A DNA stretch of 64,000 bases, taken from contig NZ_JAJUXI010000006.1 in assembly GCF_021390515.1 (NCBI RefSeq), positions 186,001-250,000 of the forward strand, given 5' to 3'. Positions 15,417 through 25,500 of the stretch are shown here, in pieces (positions within the stretch are counted from its first letter, which is position 1; every line of letters begins with the position of its first letter). Below the pieces are notes generated by a model that had not been told where the DNA came from, did not search any database, and was given only the letters and a program-made list of their open reading frames with translations. The DNA comes from Dyadobacter sp. CY326. GTDB taxonomy: Bacteria; Bacteroidota; Bacteroidia; Cytophagales; Spirosomataceae. A program made the translations under genes and the position numbers.

Positions 15417-18206
15417 ATGCTCAAACTTTACGTTTCAGTCATTCTGTTATTTTTATTGGTTGTTGGTCAAAGTGTGGCTCAAAGCACTTCTTCCAGCGGC
15501 ATTAAGGGAATAATTAAAACAAAGAACGGCGATCCGCTGCCTTTCGCCGCGATCATTGTGAAAGGCACAGCCATCAGCACCATTTCCAACGAAGAGGGCC
15601 GTTATCAGCTGGACCTGAAACCAGGTTATTATGAGGTCATTTTCCAATATTTAGGTTTTAAAACAGGGCAAAAAGGCTTTACCGTTGAAAGCAAAATGGA
15701 AACCTTCGACCTCACCATGGAAGAGCAGGCGCTAACCCTTGGCGAGGTGCGTATAGGGAGCCGCGACGAAGATCCTGCCTACACCATAATGCGTCGCGCC
15801 ATTGCCAAAAGTCGCTATCATTTGCTCCAAGTGGATAGTTATGTGGCCAAAGCCTATTCCAAATCATCCGTCGTCATCACGGATTTGCCGCTTGAATTTT
15901 TGTATAAAAAAGAATTGAAGGAAGTTGAAAAGGAGACCAATTTCAAAAAGGGCGTCCCGATCCTGAATGAGAGCGTTTCCGAGGTTACTTTTAAGCAGCC
16001 CAATTCATACAAACAGAAGGTTATCGCCGCCAGGAGCAGTCAGGACAAAGATTTTGCCAATCCCAATGCATATTTGCTGACCAGTTTTTATCAGCCGGAA
16101 GTGGTTAAGGCCGTTTCCCCATTGTCGCCGCGTGCATTTGCTTATTACAAATTCGAATATCTGGGCGCTTTCCGTGAGAATGGCATTGAAGTGAACAAAA
16201 TAAAGGTGACGCCGCGCTCCTATGGCGAAGGTGTTTACAAAGGAACCATCCACATTATCGAGGATGAATGGAGCATTTACAGTCTTGATCTGACAACGGT
16301 TAACACGGGTTTTACCATCGATATCAAACAGGTTTACAGCCCGGTTCAGGGCGTTTGGATGCCTGTTAATCAGCAGTTCCATGTGCAGGGAGGAATTTAC
16401 GGGCTGAAAGGAAAAGGTGATTTTGTGATTTCTCAATCCTTTTCCAACATTAAAATCAACCCGGCTTTCAGACCGGACATTGTGGTTGTGGACGACAAAA
16501 AGCAGAAAGAAGAAGCAAAAAAAGTGAAGCTTTCGGATCGGGAAATCAAGTCGCAGAAGCTGGAAGAAGTGGTTAGCAAGCAAAGGGAATTTTCTGCTAA
16601 AAACCTGCGGAAGATGATGAAAGAATATGAAAAGCAGGATTTGAAAGCGAAGGAGGAAAAAGGCGAGGACATTGATCTCAATTTCAGCAGAAATGATTCA
16701 ACTGTGGTGGATTCAATGGCGGCAATGCGGAGTATGGCGTTTTGGGATTCCATTCGCACCGTTCCGCTAACAACGGCCGAGATAAAAAGTTATACACGGC
16801 TGGACAGCATCGTGGTTGTGACCAAGGGCACGCAGGAGCAGAAAGACAGTTTGAAAGTCGCAAAGTCTGACACAACTAAACGCAACAACAAAGGCGGGGG
16901 ATTAGGCTTCGTGGGTGACATTTTTACAGGACGCAGTTTCAGATTAGGCAAGAAAAGCCCCTGGCGGCTCGATTACGTGACGCCGCTGCTAGGCGCGCAG
17001 GTCAATACGGTTGAAGGTTTAGTTTTGAATGGTGGTGGTTTGAAACTGCATTACAATGGTGGAAGTGCGAGGAGAAAGCCAGACAGCCTGCAAGTCGGGT
17101 CTGATAAGGCGAAGCGGTTTCCGGTGCGGCAAAACCAGGAATTAACCTTCAATGCACTCACCCGATATTCGTTCGCAAGACAAAAATTAATGCCCTATGG
17201 CGAAATAGACTATGGCTGGCAGCGGCATAAGCTCAGCTTATCGGGTGGACAAAATATTTCGCAATTCAATGGTGAGAACCCGATGCATCCGCTGTTGAAC
17301 TCAATTACAACATTGTTTTTAGAGCAAAATTTTATCAAGATTTATGAAAAGAATTTTGTCCGGCTGGATTTTTCGACCAATCGCGAAAACGAACATTTCG
17401 AGCTGAAAGCCAACATTGAATATGCAGATCGCAGCCCACTCCGCAATGTCAGAAACACGAGTCCTTACCGCTGGATCGACTGGAAACGCAGGGAATTTAC
17501 TTCCAACATTCCTTTTAATGAAGAATTAACGGACGAAAGCCGGACTGCATCCGTCGAAATGCAGCAGCATCAGGCGTTGACATTGGGCCTTGCGGCAGCT
17601 TACAAGCCGTGGCAAAAATACCGGACGCGAAAAGGGAAAACCTCTTATTATGACGATGATTCGCCGAAGTTGTCGGTTAATTATCGCAAAGGAATCAACG
17701 ATGTGTTTGGCAGTGATGTCAAATATGATTTTTTCCAAATCGGCATCCAGCATGGGTTTGAAACGGGAGTCAGGAGTAAGCTGAGTTATAAGCTTGCCGC
17801 GGGACAATTTCGGGGAGACAGCGTTGCTTTTCCGGACTATCAACATTTCGCAGGCAATCGCTTTTTCTTCCAGATGGGCGATCCTGTCAGCACATTCCGG
17901 ATGCTCGATTATTATCGTTATAGCACATCCAAACATTTCTTTGAAGCCCATGTTCTCAGCGAGTTTCGTAAATTCCTGTTGACTCAAATCACCTGGTTCC
18001 GCGTGTTGGGCATCAAAGAAAATTTCATGCTGCATTACTTAGCCACACCCACTTCCAACAATTACGCTGAACTTGGCTACGGCCTCGACGTAGGCATCCG
18101 CTTTCCCTTCCGCGTGGAAGTTGTGAACAGTTTTGAGGGTTTCAAATATAAAAATACGGTGTTCCGGATCGGGACGACGATGAATTTTAATCTGGGGCGG
18201 AATTGA
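15417..18206 (+). CDS. DUF5686/carboxypeptidase-regulatory-like outer-membrane protein
   Basis: 929 residues with a signal peptide (LKLYVSVILLFLLVVGQSVA). An N-terminal carboxypeptidase-regulatory-like domain (about 25-110, GIKGIIKTKNGDPLPFAAII) is followed by the long DUF5686 region. That includes a charged helical insertion (about 360-425, KKQKEEAKKVKLSDREIKSQ) and a C-terminal beta-barrel-like half rich in aromatic alternating strands, ending FRIGTTMNFNLGRN. Such proteins are abundant in Bacteroidota outer membranes and their function is not established. It appears monocistronic, with its own promoter and an AT-rich hairpin repeat beyond the stop. Confidence 0.82.
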   Translation: MLKLYVSVILLFLLVVGQSVAQSTSSSGIKGIIKTKNGDPLPFAAIIVKGTAISTISNEEGRYQLDLKPGYYEVIFQYLGFKTGQKGFTVESKMETFDLTMEEQALTLGEVRIGSRDEDPAYTIMRRAIAKSRYHLLQVDSYVAKAYSKSSVVITDLPLEFLYKKELKEVEKETNFKKGVPILNESVSEVTFKQPNSYKQKVIAARSSQDKDFANPNAYLLTSFYQPEVVKAVSPLSPRAFAYYKFEYLGAFRENGIEVNKIKVTPRSYGEGVYKGTIHIIEDEWSIYSLDLTTVNTGFTIDIKQVYSPVQGVWMPVNQQFHVQGGIYGLKGKGDFVISQSFSNIKINPAFRPDIVVVDDKKQKEEAKKVKLSDREIKSQKLEEVVSKQREFSAKNLRKMMKEYEKQDLKAKEEKGEDIDLNFSRNDSTVVDSMAAMRSMAFWDSIRTVPLTTAEIKSYTRLDSIVVVTKGTQEQKDSLKVAKSDTTKRNNKGGGLGFVGDIFTGRSFRLGKKSPWRLDYVTPLLGAQVNTVEGLVLNGGGLKLHYNGGSARRKPDSLQVGSDKAKRFPVRQNQELTFNALTRYSFARQKLMPYGEIDYGWQRHKLSLSGGQNISQFNGENPMHPLLNSITTLFLEQNFIKIYEKNFVRLDFSTNRENEHFELKANIEYADRSPLRNVRNTSPYRWIDWKRREFTSNIPFNEELTDESRTASVEMQQHQALTLGLAAAYKPWQKYRTRKGKTSYYDDDSPKLSVNYRKGINDVFGSDVKYDFFQIGIQHGFETGVRSKLSYKLAAGQFRGDSVAFPDYQHFAGNRFFFQMGDPVSTFRMLDYYRYSTSKHFFEAHVLSEFRKFLLTQITWFRVLGIKENFMLHYLATPTSNNYAELGYGLDVGIRFPFRVEVVNSFEGFKYKNTVFRIGTTMNFNLGRN

Positions 18207-18217
18207 GAAATTACAAC

Positions 18218-18275
18218 TTTTTAGGAATGGATTCCCAAAAAGTAGTGTTTTTTTAGGAATCGATTCCCAAAAAGT
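18218..18275. repeat. two tandem 26-bp hairpin repeats
   Basis: Two near-identical units at 18218-18243 and 18250-18275 differ at one base. Each is an imperfect palindrome with TTTTTaGGAAT and ATTCCcAAAAA arms. The second copy contains GGAATCGATTCC, a centre typical of LacI-family operators. They lie just after the DUF5686 stop and before the 3' end of the convergent nuclease remnant, so they could act as a terminator pair or be operator-like or REP-like elements. Confidence 0.65.
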
Positions 18276-18324
18276 TGGGTTTTTAAATTTGCGCCGCTGC
18301 GAATCCTAGTGAGTATTCGAAAAT

Positions 18325-19000
18325 TTAGAAAGACTGTTTGCCAAATTCGAATAGCTTTTCCGCAATCTCCTCAGCCGATGGGAGCATCGTCTCGTACATT
18401 TTCGGTAGGTGATTTGAGGTGTTGTAAGTTGCAACGCCAATGGGTTGGGCGGCATTTCACGAAGTCGAATGTATAAGCATCCTTAACGGCAAGCAGCGCA
18501 TGTTTGCTTATTTTTTCTGGTAGCGCTTCATCGAAATTTGTCTGATTAAGCAAGTATCGTTCAAACGTTTTGTTCTCAATTTGATTGATGAGAACATTCT
18601 TGGTCCAGCCGTGCTTCTTGGTTGCCAATATATAAAATTGCTTCTCCTGACTGCTCTTACATTTGGAGAAGATTGTGGTATGCTTGCTCCAACCAATTTC
18701 TCCAGCCAATGGCTGGAGATTTATATCTGATTGATAATCAGTATAAAACTGAACCATATACCAAATGTTAGTTGTCGAAAACCCGCTAATCCCAGGAAGT
18801 TCGAGTTGGAGCTCTTTGGATAATTTTGGGACGATGGATTTGCCCCAACTTTCAGCTTGCTTCTCAGCAATAGATTTGCCGATTTCCCAATAAAGATTAA
18901 TTAATTTGACATTTACCTCACGCAGTGCTTCGTATTGCGCCTGCCTGATTTTGTCCTTGATAGTCAATATGAAGTCAACTTCCAATGTGCTCAAACTCAT
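18325..19000 (-). pseudogene. decayed DUF1016 (YhcG-type PD-(D/E)XK) nuclease gene
   Basis: The intact frame (19000-18371) encodes 209 residues whose first about 170 match the DUF1016 N-terminal domain (LYWEIGKSIAEKQ, GKSIVPKLSKEL, LQPLAGEIGWSKH, HGWTKNVLINQIENKTFERY). It reaches DAYTFDF, where the catalytic nuclease domain should begin, and then turns into an unrelated tail. In another frame, from about 18447 to the stop at 18325-18327, the sequence reads QPIGVATYNTSNHLPKMYET and then LPSAEEIAEKL, which matches the family's usual C-terminal end. An internal deletion has therefore removed the catalytic domain and shifted the frame. Family members are about 340-380 residues. The product cannot be a nuclease. 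Confidence 0.8.
18699..18719. repeat. 21-bp palindrome, copy inside the nuclease remnant
   Basis: TCTCCAGCC-AAT-GGCTGGAGA is a near-perfect inverted repeat located within coding sequence for LQPLAGEI. The same palindrome recurs about 390 bases away at 19088, with similar flanking sequence on one side. Confidence 0.7.
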
Positions 19001-19084
19001 AGCGATCGATTTATGATTTGCATTGATACGCTAATGCAATAGATCGGTCACATTGAATTTGATTTTTTTACCACGAGGTTATCT

Positions 19085-19111
19085 AAATCTCCAGCCATTG
19101 GCTGGAGATTT
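19085..19111. repeat. 27-bp palindrome, copy upstream of the nuclease remnant
   Basis: Arms AAATCTCCAGCCA (19085-19097) and TGGCTGGAGATTT (19099-19111) form a perfect 13-bp inverted repeat around one base. It lies between the start of the nuclease remnant and the stop of the oxidoreductase gene (19134) on the same strand, so it could also end the remnant's upstream neighbour. It is nearly identical to the palindrome at 18699. Confidence 0.7.
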
Positions 19112-19133
19112 ACAATCGGCTAATAATCAACCC

Positions 19134-22115
19134 TTAAACCAGCGCCTCCCACAAAATCTCCGCAGGGTGTAGGGCGTGTCTTCCGGTTCCGTCGTGAATT
19201 TGATGACGGCAGCTGGTGCCGGGGGCGGCGATGATCACTTCTTCTGGTTGCTGGCGAACTGCTGGAAACAGGACAAGCTCGCCGATTTGCATGGAAATGT
19301 CGTAATGCTCTTTTTCGTAACCGAATGAACCGGCCATGCCGCAGCAGCCCGAAGGAATCAACTGCACCGTATAATTCTCAGGAAGCGAGAGCATTTTTTT
19401 TGTTGGTATAACAGTGGAAATGGCCTTTTGCTGGCAATGTCCATGCAATTTGATCAGCCGCTTCTGTTTCGTAAACTGATCTTTTGATATGTGTTTTAAC
19501 TCGATTTCGCGAGCGATAAATTCGTCAAATTGCAATGCATTCTGCGCAAGCTTTTTGGCATCTTCAACAAATGCATCGCTCACAAGATCAGGATATTCGT
19601 CGCGGAATGTCAGGATTGCAGACGGTTCAATGCCGACGAGCGGGGTGTCGTAGGAAATCAAATCTTTCAAAAGTCTGATATTTTCTTCCGCAATTTTCTT
19701 GGCATCCTTCAAAAGTCCTTTTGACAACTGCGGCCTGCCAGACGGCGCATGGTTTGGAATAATCACTTCATAACCAAGCTTTTCCAATGCAAGAATTGAT
19801 TTTTTCCCAATTTCAACATCATTATAATTGGTAAACTCATCACAGAAGAGATAAACCTTCCGGCCGGTTACCTTACTTGCATTGCGACTGTCAAACCATT
19901 TTTTCAACGTCGTGCTGTGCAGCAATGGCATCGTACGCTCCGGATGAAAACCAACCATGCGATTCGCGATTTTCCGAAGCGGCGCGTTTTTGAAAACCAG
20001 ATTATAAGCCCAGGGGACATAACTAGCGATCCCGGTCATTTTGGAAAAGTTACCAACCAACCACGAACGCAGCGGAATTCCGTTTGCGTCATGATATTGC
20101 TGCAAAAATTCCATTTTCAATTTGGCAACATCCACATTGGACGGACATTCGCCTTTACAACCTTTGCAAGCAAGGCACAGGTCATAAACTTCCTTAATCT
20201 CCTTATGATCAAAGCGATTTTCCTTTGGAGAACGCGTCAGCATTTCCCTTAGAATGTTGGCGCGCGCACGCGTGGTGTCCTTTTCATTTCGCGTTGCCAT
20301 GAAACTGGGGCACATGGTCCCGCCGCTCATTTGCGTTTTACGGCAGTCGCCCGAGCCGTTGCATTGCTCCGCGTGCTGTAAAATATCCTGGTCATGAAAC
20401 CGGAAATGTGTCTTGAATTCAGGCGTCTGCTGGTCGGCTTCGTAGCGCAAAAACGTGTCCATAGGAGCCGTATCCACGATTTTTCCAGGATTGAAAATGT
20501 TGTTCGGGTCCCAGGCTTTTTTGATTTCCTTGAAAAGCTGATAATTATGCTCACCAACCATTTTTGGAATAAATTCGCCTCTTAACCGCCCGTCTCCATG
20601 CTCCCCGGAAAGAGAACCGTCATATTTTTTTACCAATTCGGCAATCTCCTCCGCAATCATCCTGAATTGCTTGTGACCTTCACTCGTTTTGAGGTTAATG
20701 ATTGGGCGAAGGTGAATCTCACCCGTTCCGGCGTGCGCATAATGCACGGCAGACATGCCATTTTTCTTCAAAATCTCATTGAAATCGCGGATATAATCAG
20801 GTTGATCATAAACATCAACTGCCGTGTCTTCAATCACCGCAACGGCCTTTTCATCCCCTGGAATGTTGCCCAGCAAGCCCAAACCGGCTTTTCTCAACGA
20901 CCAGATCTTTTTGGTGTCGTCTCCGAAAAGCAATGGATAGTGAAACCCAATGCCCGCTTCCTGCAACTCTTTAGTCATTTCAGCTGCAAGTGATTCAACT
21001 TCATCTTTCGTTTCGCGCGACAAGTCCACAACCAAAATGGCCGGAAATTTGCCATCGGGTTTATTTTTTACAAAAAAGGCGTTTTTCTTCTGTTCAACAT
21101 TCGTAGCGGCACATTCGAGGACATAATCATCAATCAGTTCCACCGCATGCGGCTGATACTTTAATGTTAGGATCGTGGCTCGCAATGCTTCGTCAATGGT
21201 ATCGCAATGTACGCAAACGAGCCCCTGCGTCTTAGGCGGAAGTGGGACAAGGTTAAGCTTGATTTCGGTCAAAAAGCATAACGTTCCTTCCGAACCTGCG
21301 ATCAGACTGCACATGTTGAATGGCTGAACAGGCGCATTGGCACTGGCTTGATCGGCATAAGGTTCCGTATGCAAAAGCATATCCAATGCATAACCCGTGT
21401 TGCGTCTGCCAATGCTTGGTTTTGGGAAGTTTTTCCTTATTTCGGATTGATTTACAGGAGATTGTAAAATTTCATTTGTTTTAAGATAGATCTTATCCAG
21501 CAGCGTTGCGCTTCCATTTTTTCGCTGGGCGCTGGCAAGCAGATTTTTAAAATCATTGCCTTTAATGTCCTTAAACTCCACTTCCGAGCCGTCTGCCAAA
21601 ATCGCTTTTACTTCCAGCGTGTGCTCTCTTGCGCTTCCATAAACGATTGAATTTGAGCCGCAGGAATTATTCCCAACCATCCCACCGATCATTGCGCGAT
21701 TCGCAGTTGACGTCTCCGGACCAAAGTATAGTCCATAGGGTTTGAGTGCCATGTTGAGCTCATCGCGCACAACACCGGGCTGCACGCGCACCCATTTCTC
21801 GACCGCATTTATTTCAATGATTTTTGTAAAATTCCGCGAAACGTCCACAACAATGCCATTGCCCACAACCTGTCCGGCAAGCGACGTCCCGGCCGTTCTC
21901 GGGATCAGCGAAATGTGCTTTTCGGTTGCGTAAGCAATCAAGGTTTTAATGTCAGCAATGGACTTTGGAATGGCAACGGCAAGAGGCATTTCGCGGTAAG
22001 CGGAGGCGTCGGTTGCGTACAAAGTCCGCATGGTGTTATCGAAATGCAGTTCACCTTCAAGTTGGTTGGCAAGAAGACTCAAATCACTATGGGTTACAGG
22101 AAGCGGCGCGGTCAT
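19134..22115 (-). CDS. FAD-linked, Fe-S oxidoreductase (D-lactate/glycolate dehydrogenase type)
   Basis: 993 residues fusing a GlcD-like flavin half to a GlcF-like iron-sulfur half. The FAD_binding_4 domain (about 45-260) has SLIPRTAGTSLAGQVVGNG and MIGGMVGNNSCGSNSIVYGS; the FAD-oxidase C domain contains HYAHAGTGEIHLRPIIN and GSLSGEHGDGRLRGEFI. Then come ferredoxin-type clusters (CNGSGDCRKTQMSGGTMCPS, CLACKGCKGECPSNVDVAKL) and a C-terminal CCG region (LHGHCQQKAI, PSGCCGMAGSFGYEKEHYDI). It should oxidise a 2-hydroxyacid such as D-lactate, glycolate or 2-hydroxyglutarate and pass electrons to the respiratory chain; YdiJ-like enzymes share this layout. The substrate cannot be read from sequence. 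It is a single gene with a near-consensus -7 box just upstream. Confidence 0.9.
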   Translation of the reverse strand: MTAPLPVTHSDLSLLANQLEGELHFDNTMRTLYATDASAYREMPLAVAIPKSIADIKTLIAYATEKHISLIPRTAGTSLAGQVVGNGIVVDVSRNFTKIIEINAVEKWVRVQPGVVRDELNMALKPYGLYFGPETSTANRAMIGGMVGNNSCGSNSIVYGSAREHTLEVKAILADGSEVEFKDIKGNDFKNLLASAQRKNGSATLLDKIYLKTNEILQSPVNQSEIRKNFPKPSIGRRNTGYALDMLLHTEPYADQASANAPVQPFNMCSLIAGSEGTLCFLTEIKLNLVPLPPKTQGLVCVHCDTIDEALRATILTLKYQPHAVELIDDYVLECAATNVEQKKNAFFVKNKPDGKFPAILVVDLSRETKDEVESLAAEMTKELQEAGIGFHYPLLFGDDTKKIWSLRKAGLGLLGNIPGDEKAVAVIEDTAVDVYDQPDYIRDFNEILKKNGMSAVHYAHAGTGEIHLRPIINLKTSEGHKQFRMIAEEIAELVKKYDGSLSGEHGDGRLRGEFIPKMVGEHNYQLFKEIKKAWDPNNIFNPGKIVDTAPMDTFLRYEADQQTPEFKTHFRFHDQDILQHAEQCNGSGDCRKTQMSGGTMCPSFMATRNEKDTTRARANILREMLTRSPKENRFDHKEIKEVYDLCLACKGCKGECPSNVDVAKLKMEFLQQYHDANGIPLRSWLVGNFSKMTGIASYVPWAYNLVFKNAPLRKIANRMVGFHPERTMPLLHSTTLKKWFDSRNASKVTGRKVYLFCDEFTNYNDVEIGKKSILALEKLGYEVIIPNHAPSGRPQLSKGLLKDAKKIAEENIRLLKDLISYDTPLVGIEPSAILTFRDEYPDLVSDAFVEDAKKLAQNALQFDEFIAREIELKHISKDQFTKQKRLIKLHGHCQQKAISTVIPTKKMLSLPENYTVQLIPSGCCGMAGSFGYEKEHYDISMQIGELVLFPAVRQQPEEVIIAAPGTSCRHQIHDGTGRHALHPAEILWEALV

Positions 22116-22143
22116 GGTGTTGGAAAACGGGAAATATCAGCAC

Positions 22144-22151
22144 CAAAGTTA
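22144..22151 (-). promoter_or_regulatory. -7 box of the FAD/Fe-S oxidoreductase gene
   Basis: On the minus strand it reads TAACTTTG, an exact TAnnTTTG match, about 28 bases before the ATG at 22115. A TTTG (CAAA on the plus strand, 22176-22179) lies 24 bases further upstream, slightly beyond the usual 19-21 spacing. Confidence 0.45.
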
Positions 22152-22277
22152 CGAACAACGGGCAATGATTTCCAGCAAATATTTGCCAAAGTGTCAATCC
22201 CACCTGATTGTAAAAAATTAAACTTTAATTAAAATTTTTCAAAGATGTCGCCTCATTTGTACTTCTCAAATATAGTG

Positions 22278-22309
22278 TTTGCACTATAACTATATATTGC
22301 TATTTTTTG
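22278..22309 (+). promoter_or_regulatory. candidate distal promoter of the susC locus
   Basis: TTTG at 22278-22281, then 19 bases, then TATTTTTTG (22301-22309), one base longer than the TAnnTTTG consensus. The leader would be about 220 bases. The 420-base gap between the oxidoreductase start and susC contains only promoter-like sites and AT-rich sequence; no sigma/anti-sigma or hybrid regulator gene is adjacent. Confidence 0.35.
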
Positions 22310-22352
22310 TCTGAAAAGTTGATTTTAAAGGACAATTTTAGGTAAGAGCGTA

Positions 22353-22383
22353 TTGCATTTTCCGAACTATTTATATTATTTTG
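22353..22383 (+). promoter_or_regulatory. candidate proximal promoter of the susC locus
   Basis: TTG at 22353-22355 and TTATTTTG at 22376-22383 are separated by 20 bases; the -7 element differs from consensus at one position. It would start transcription near 22390, about 147 bases before the susC ATG. Either this or the site at 22278 could drive the locus. Confidence 0.35.
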
Positions 22384-22536
22384 TATGACCGTCATTGAAT
22401 AATTGTAACTATTTCGCATTTTAATTCAGTATAAATGGCCAATGCGTTGTTTTAGGGCCGTTTTTAGCGAAAAAATGGGATGATGTTAAAATGATACAAA
22501 GCGGCAATCAGATTTACCAAATCAATTATCTAACCT

Positions 22537-25500
22537 ATGATGAATTTATCCCTTTATGAATTTCGTCAACACGATTCATCCCAAGCGAATCATGTTGTGA
22601 CGAAAGAAAAACTATCAAGTCGAGGGGCAAGTCTACTTGCATTTTTGATGCTTCTTATCGGTGTAACTACAAGTGTTCTGGGACAGGACGTAAACGTCTC
22701 GGGGAAAGTGACAGACGCGAGAAGCGGCGGAGTTCCGGGTGTAACCATAACAATAAAAGGAAGCACAAAAGGAACGAACACGGACGTTGATGGAAATTAT
22801 CAGATCAGCGTTCCGGGCAATGCGACATTGACTTTTAGTGCGATCGGCTTTGAAACGCAGGATGTCCCTGTTGGCAACAAATCAACATTAAATGTAGTGC
22901 TAGGCGAAGACATTAAGGCACTCGAAGAAGTGGTTGTTGTCGGTTATGGAACGGTTAAGAAAAAAGACGCAACCGGTGCTGTTTCTGCTTTGGGCTCAAA
23001 AGATTTCCAAAAAGGAATTGTAACATCTCCTGAGCAATTGATGCAGGGACGTGTTGCCGGTGTGCAGATTACCCAATCCAGCGGTGAGCCGGGCGGTGGT
23101 ATTAATGTGCGTATCCGGGGAACGTCGTCTGTTTTGGGTGGAAACAACCCGCTATTTGTAATTGACGGTGTGCCTTTGAGTGGCGATAACACTTCGTCAG
23201 GCGGTGACAACCAGGGTGTTGGTCGTCAGCCAGCGAAAAACCCGCTTAACTTCCTTAACCCGGACGATATTGCAAGCATGGACATCCTTAAAGATGCTTC
23301 TGCAACAGCGATCTACGGTTCACGGGGAGCGAATGGTGTTGTTTTGATTACCACAAAAAGAGGAAAAGGGAAAGGTGCCCTTGATTATGGATATTCATTG
23401 GGTATCAGCAACATTACTAAAAAATATGACCTGCTGAACGCGCAGGAATACAAGGCGGCAGGCGGACAGGATCAGGGTTCTGACACGGACTGGCAGGACC
23501 TGTTGTTCAGAACGGCATTGACGCACCAGCACAATCTTTCTTATGGCGGCGGTGATGCATCAGGAAACTATCGTTTTTCTCTTGGTTATATGAACCAGGA
23601 CGGGATTGTTCAAACATCTAATGTGAAGCGTTACAGCGTTGGTTTCAGCGGAACGAAGAAATTCATCGGCGACAAACTGACTATCGGAAGCAACCTGAAC
23701 TTTGCAAATACACAAGACACAGGCGTTCCGATTTCTGAGAACATTGGTTTTGAAGGTGACTTGATGGGGAGTATTTTGAAAGCGAATCCAACCCGCCCTG
23801 CTTACCGTGGCGACACATTGAACCAGTCGACAACTACGGAACCGAACCCGCTTGCATTTGTCAATCTTTCAAAAGATAACAGCAACACGCTTCGCGCATT
23901 GGGTAACATCAATGCAGAATTGGAGATTTTCACCGGCTTGAAATTTAAAACCGTTCTTGGTTTTGACAAATCAATGTCTACGAGAAAGCAGGCTTATTCA
24001 AGAGACCTTGTTGTTGCCGGGATCGAAAAAATCGGTCGCGTTTACATTCGTGACGTGGAAAGCAACAACCAGTTGATGGAAAACTATTTCACTTATGATA
24101 AGGAAATCGGAAACGTAACATTGAATGCGCTTTTGGGTTATTCTTATCAGAGTTTTGAAAACGGAAGCAAAAACGTTGCAGCCGCCAACTTCCGTACGAA
24201 TGACCTGGACTTGATGATCAATAACTTGGGTATAGCCGGAACCGTTAACATTAAAGACGGAACAGCATTGTCAAGCGTCGGTTCTGTTATCCAGAATTCA
24301 AGTTATGTGAAAGATGAGCTACAATCTTATTTTGGTCGTGTTAACTTAGGTTTTGGAAGCAAATATTTGTTCACAGGAACATTGCGCGTGGATGGTTCTT
24401 CTAAATTTGGTGGAAACAACAAATATGGTTATTTCCCATCAGGAGCATTCAAATGGAAACTGGTTGAAGAAGATTTCGTTCCTAAAACGGTTTTTACAGA
24501 TCTTTCGCTTAGAATTGGATATGGTGTAACGGGTAACCAGGCGATCCCTCACAACGTCTACGACAGACGTGACAGATACAGCGATTACGCAATCAACCAG
24601 GGTGGTGACGGCATTACAGGTGGTGGTTTGAATGCAGTTGCCTTTAACAACCCGGATTTGAAATGGGAATCAACAGCAGCATTTAACTTCGGACTTGACT
24701 TCTCCATCTTGAAAGGAAGATTGAGCGGAACGGTTGACCTTTATAATAAGAGCACAAAAGATCTTCTATTTAAAGTTGTTGCGGCGCAACCTGCACCAAA
24801 TCCATTCGTTTATCGTAACCTGGATACAGACATTCAAAACCGCGGTATTGAACTGGCTTTGACCGGAGTTATTGTAGATGGAAAGAAATTCTCGTGGGAA
24901 ATGGTCGTGAATGCATCTTATAACAAGAACCTTGTGAAAAACCTGATCGGAACATATGATACAGGTGAAATCAACGGACAAGGTTTATCAGGAGCATTTG
25001 CACAACGTTTGGCAGAAGGACAACCTTTGTTTGCTTACTTCCTTCGCGAGTTCGGCGGCTTTGACGACAACGGAAACTCACTTTATCCAAATGGTGACTT
25101 CCAGCAATTCCTGAACGGAAAAAGCCCGCTTCCAAAAGTTAACGCTGGTTTAACCAATAATTTAGCTTTTGGACCGTTTGATATGAGCCTGTTCTTCAAT
25201 GGTGTTTTCGGTCATTATTTGTATTCCAACACTGCTAACGCTTTCTTTACACAAGGTTCGTTTGCAAACGGTCGTAACGTAACGAAAGCCGTTATCGGCA
25301 ATGGAGAAGGAGCACTGAATGCTCCGGACGTTTCTACGCGATTCCTGGAAAAAGGTAACTTTGTTCGTTTGCAAAACCTTTCACTTGGATATCGTGTTCC
25401 GATGAAAAGCAACAAAGTGCTAAGCAATGCAAGAGTCTTCGTTACAGGCCAGAACTTGCTGACCATCACAAAGTATAGCGGTCAAGATCCAGAGGTAAGC

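Noticed and set aside
16005..16583. 192-codon antisense frame within the DUF5686 gene
   Set aside because: It mirrors the conserved forward protein, has no start context and is unlike any known domain.
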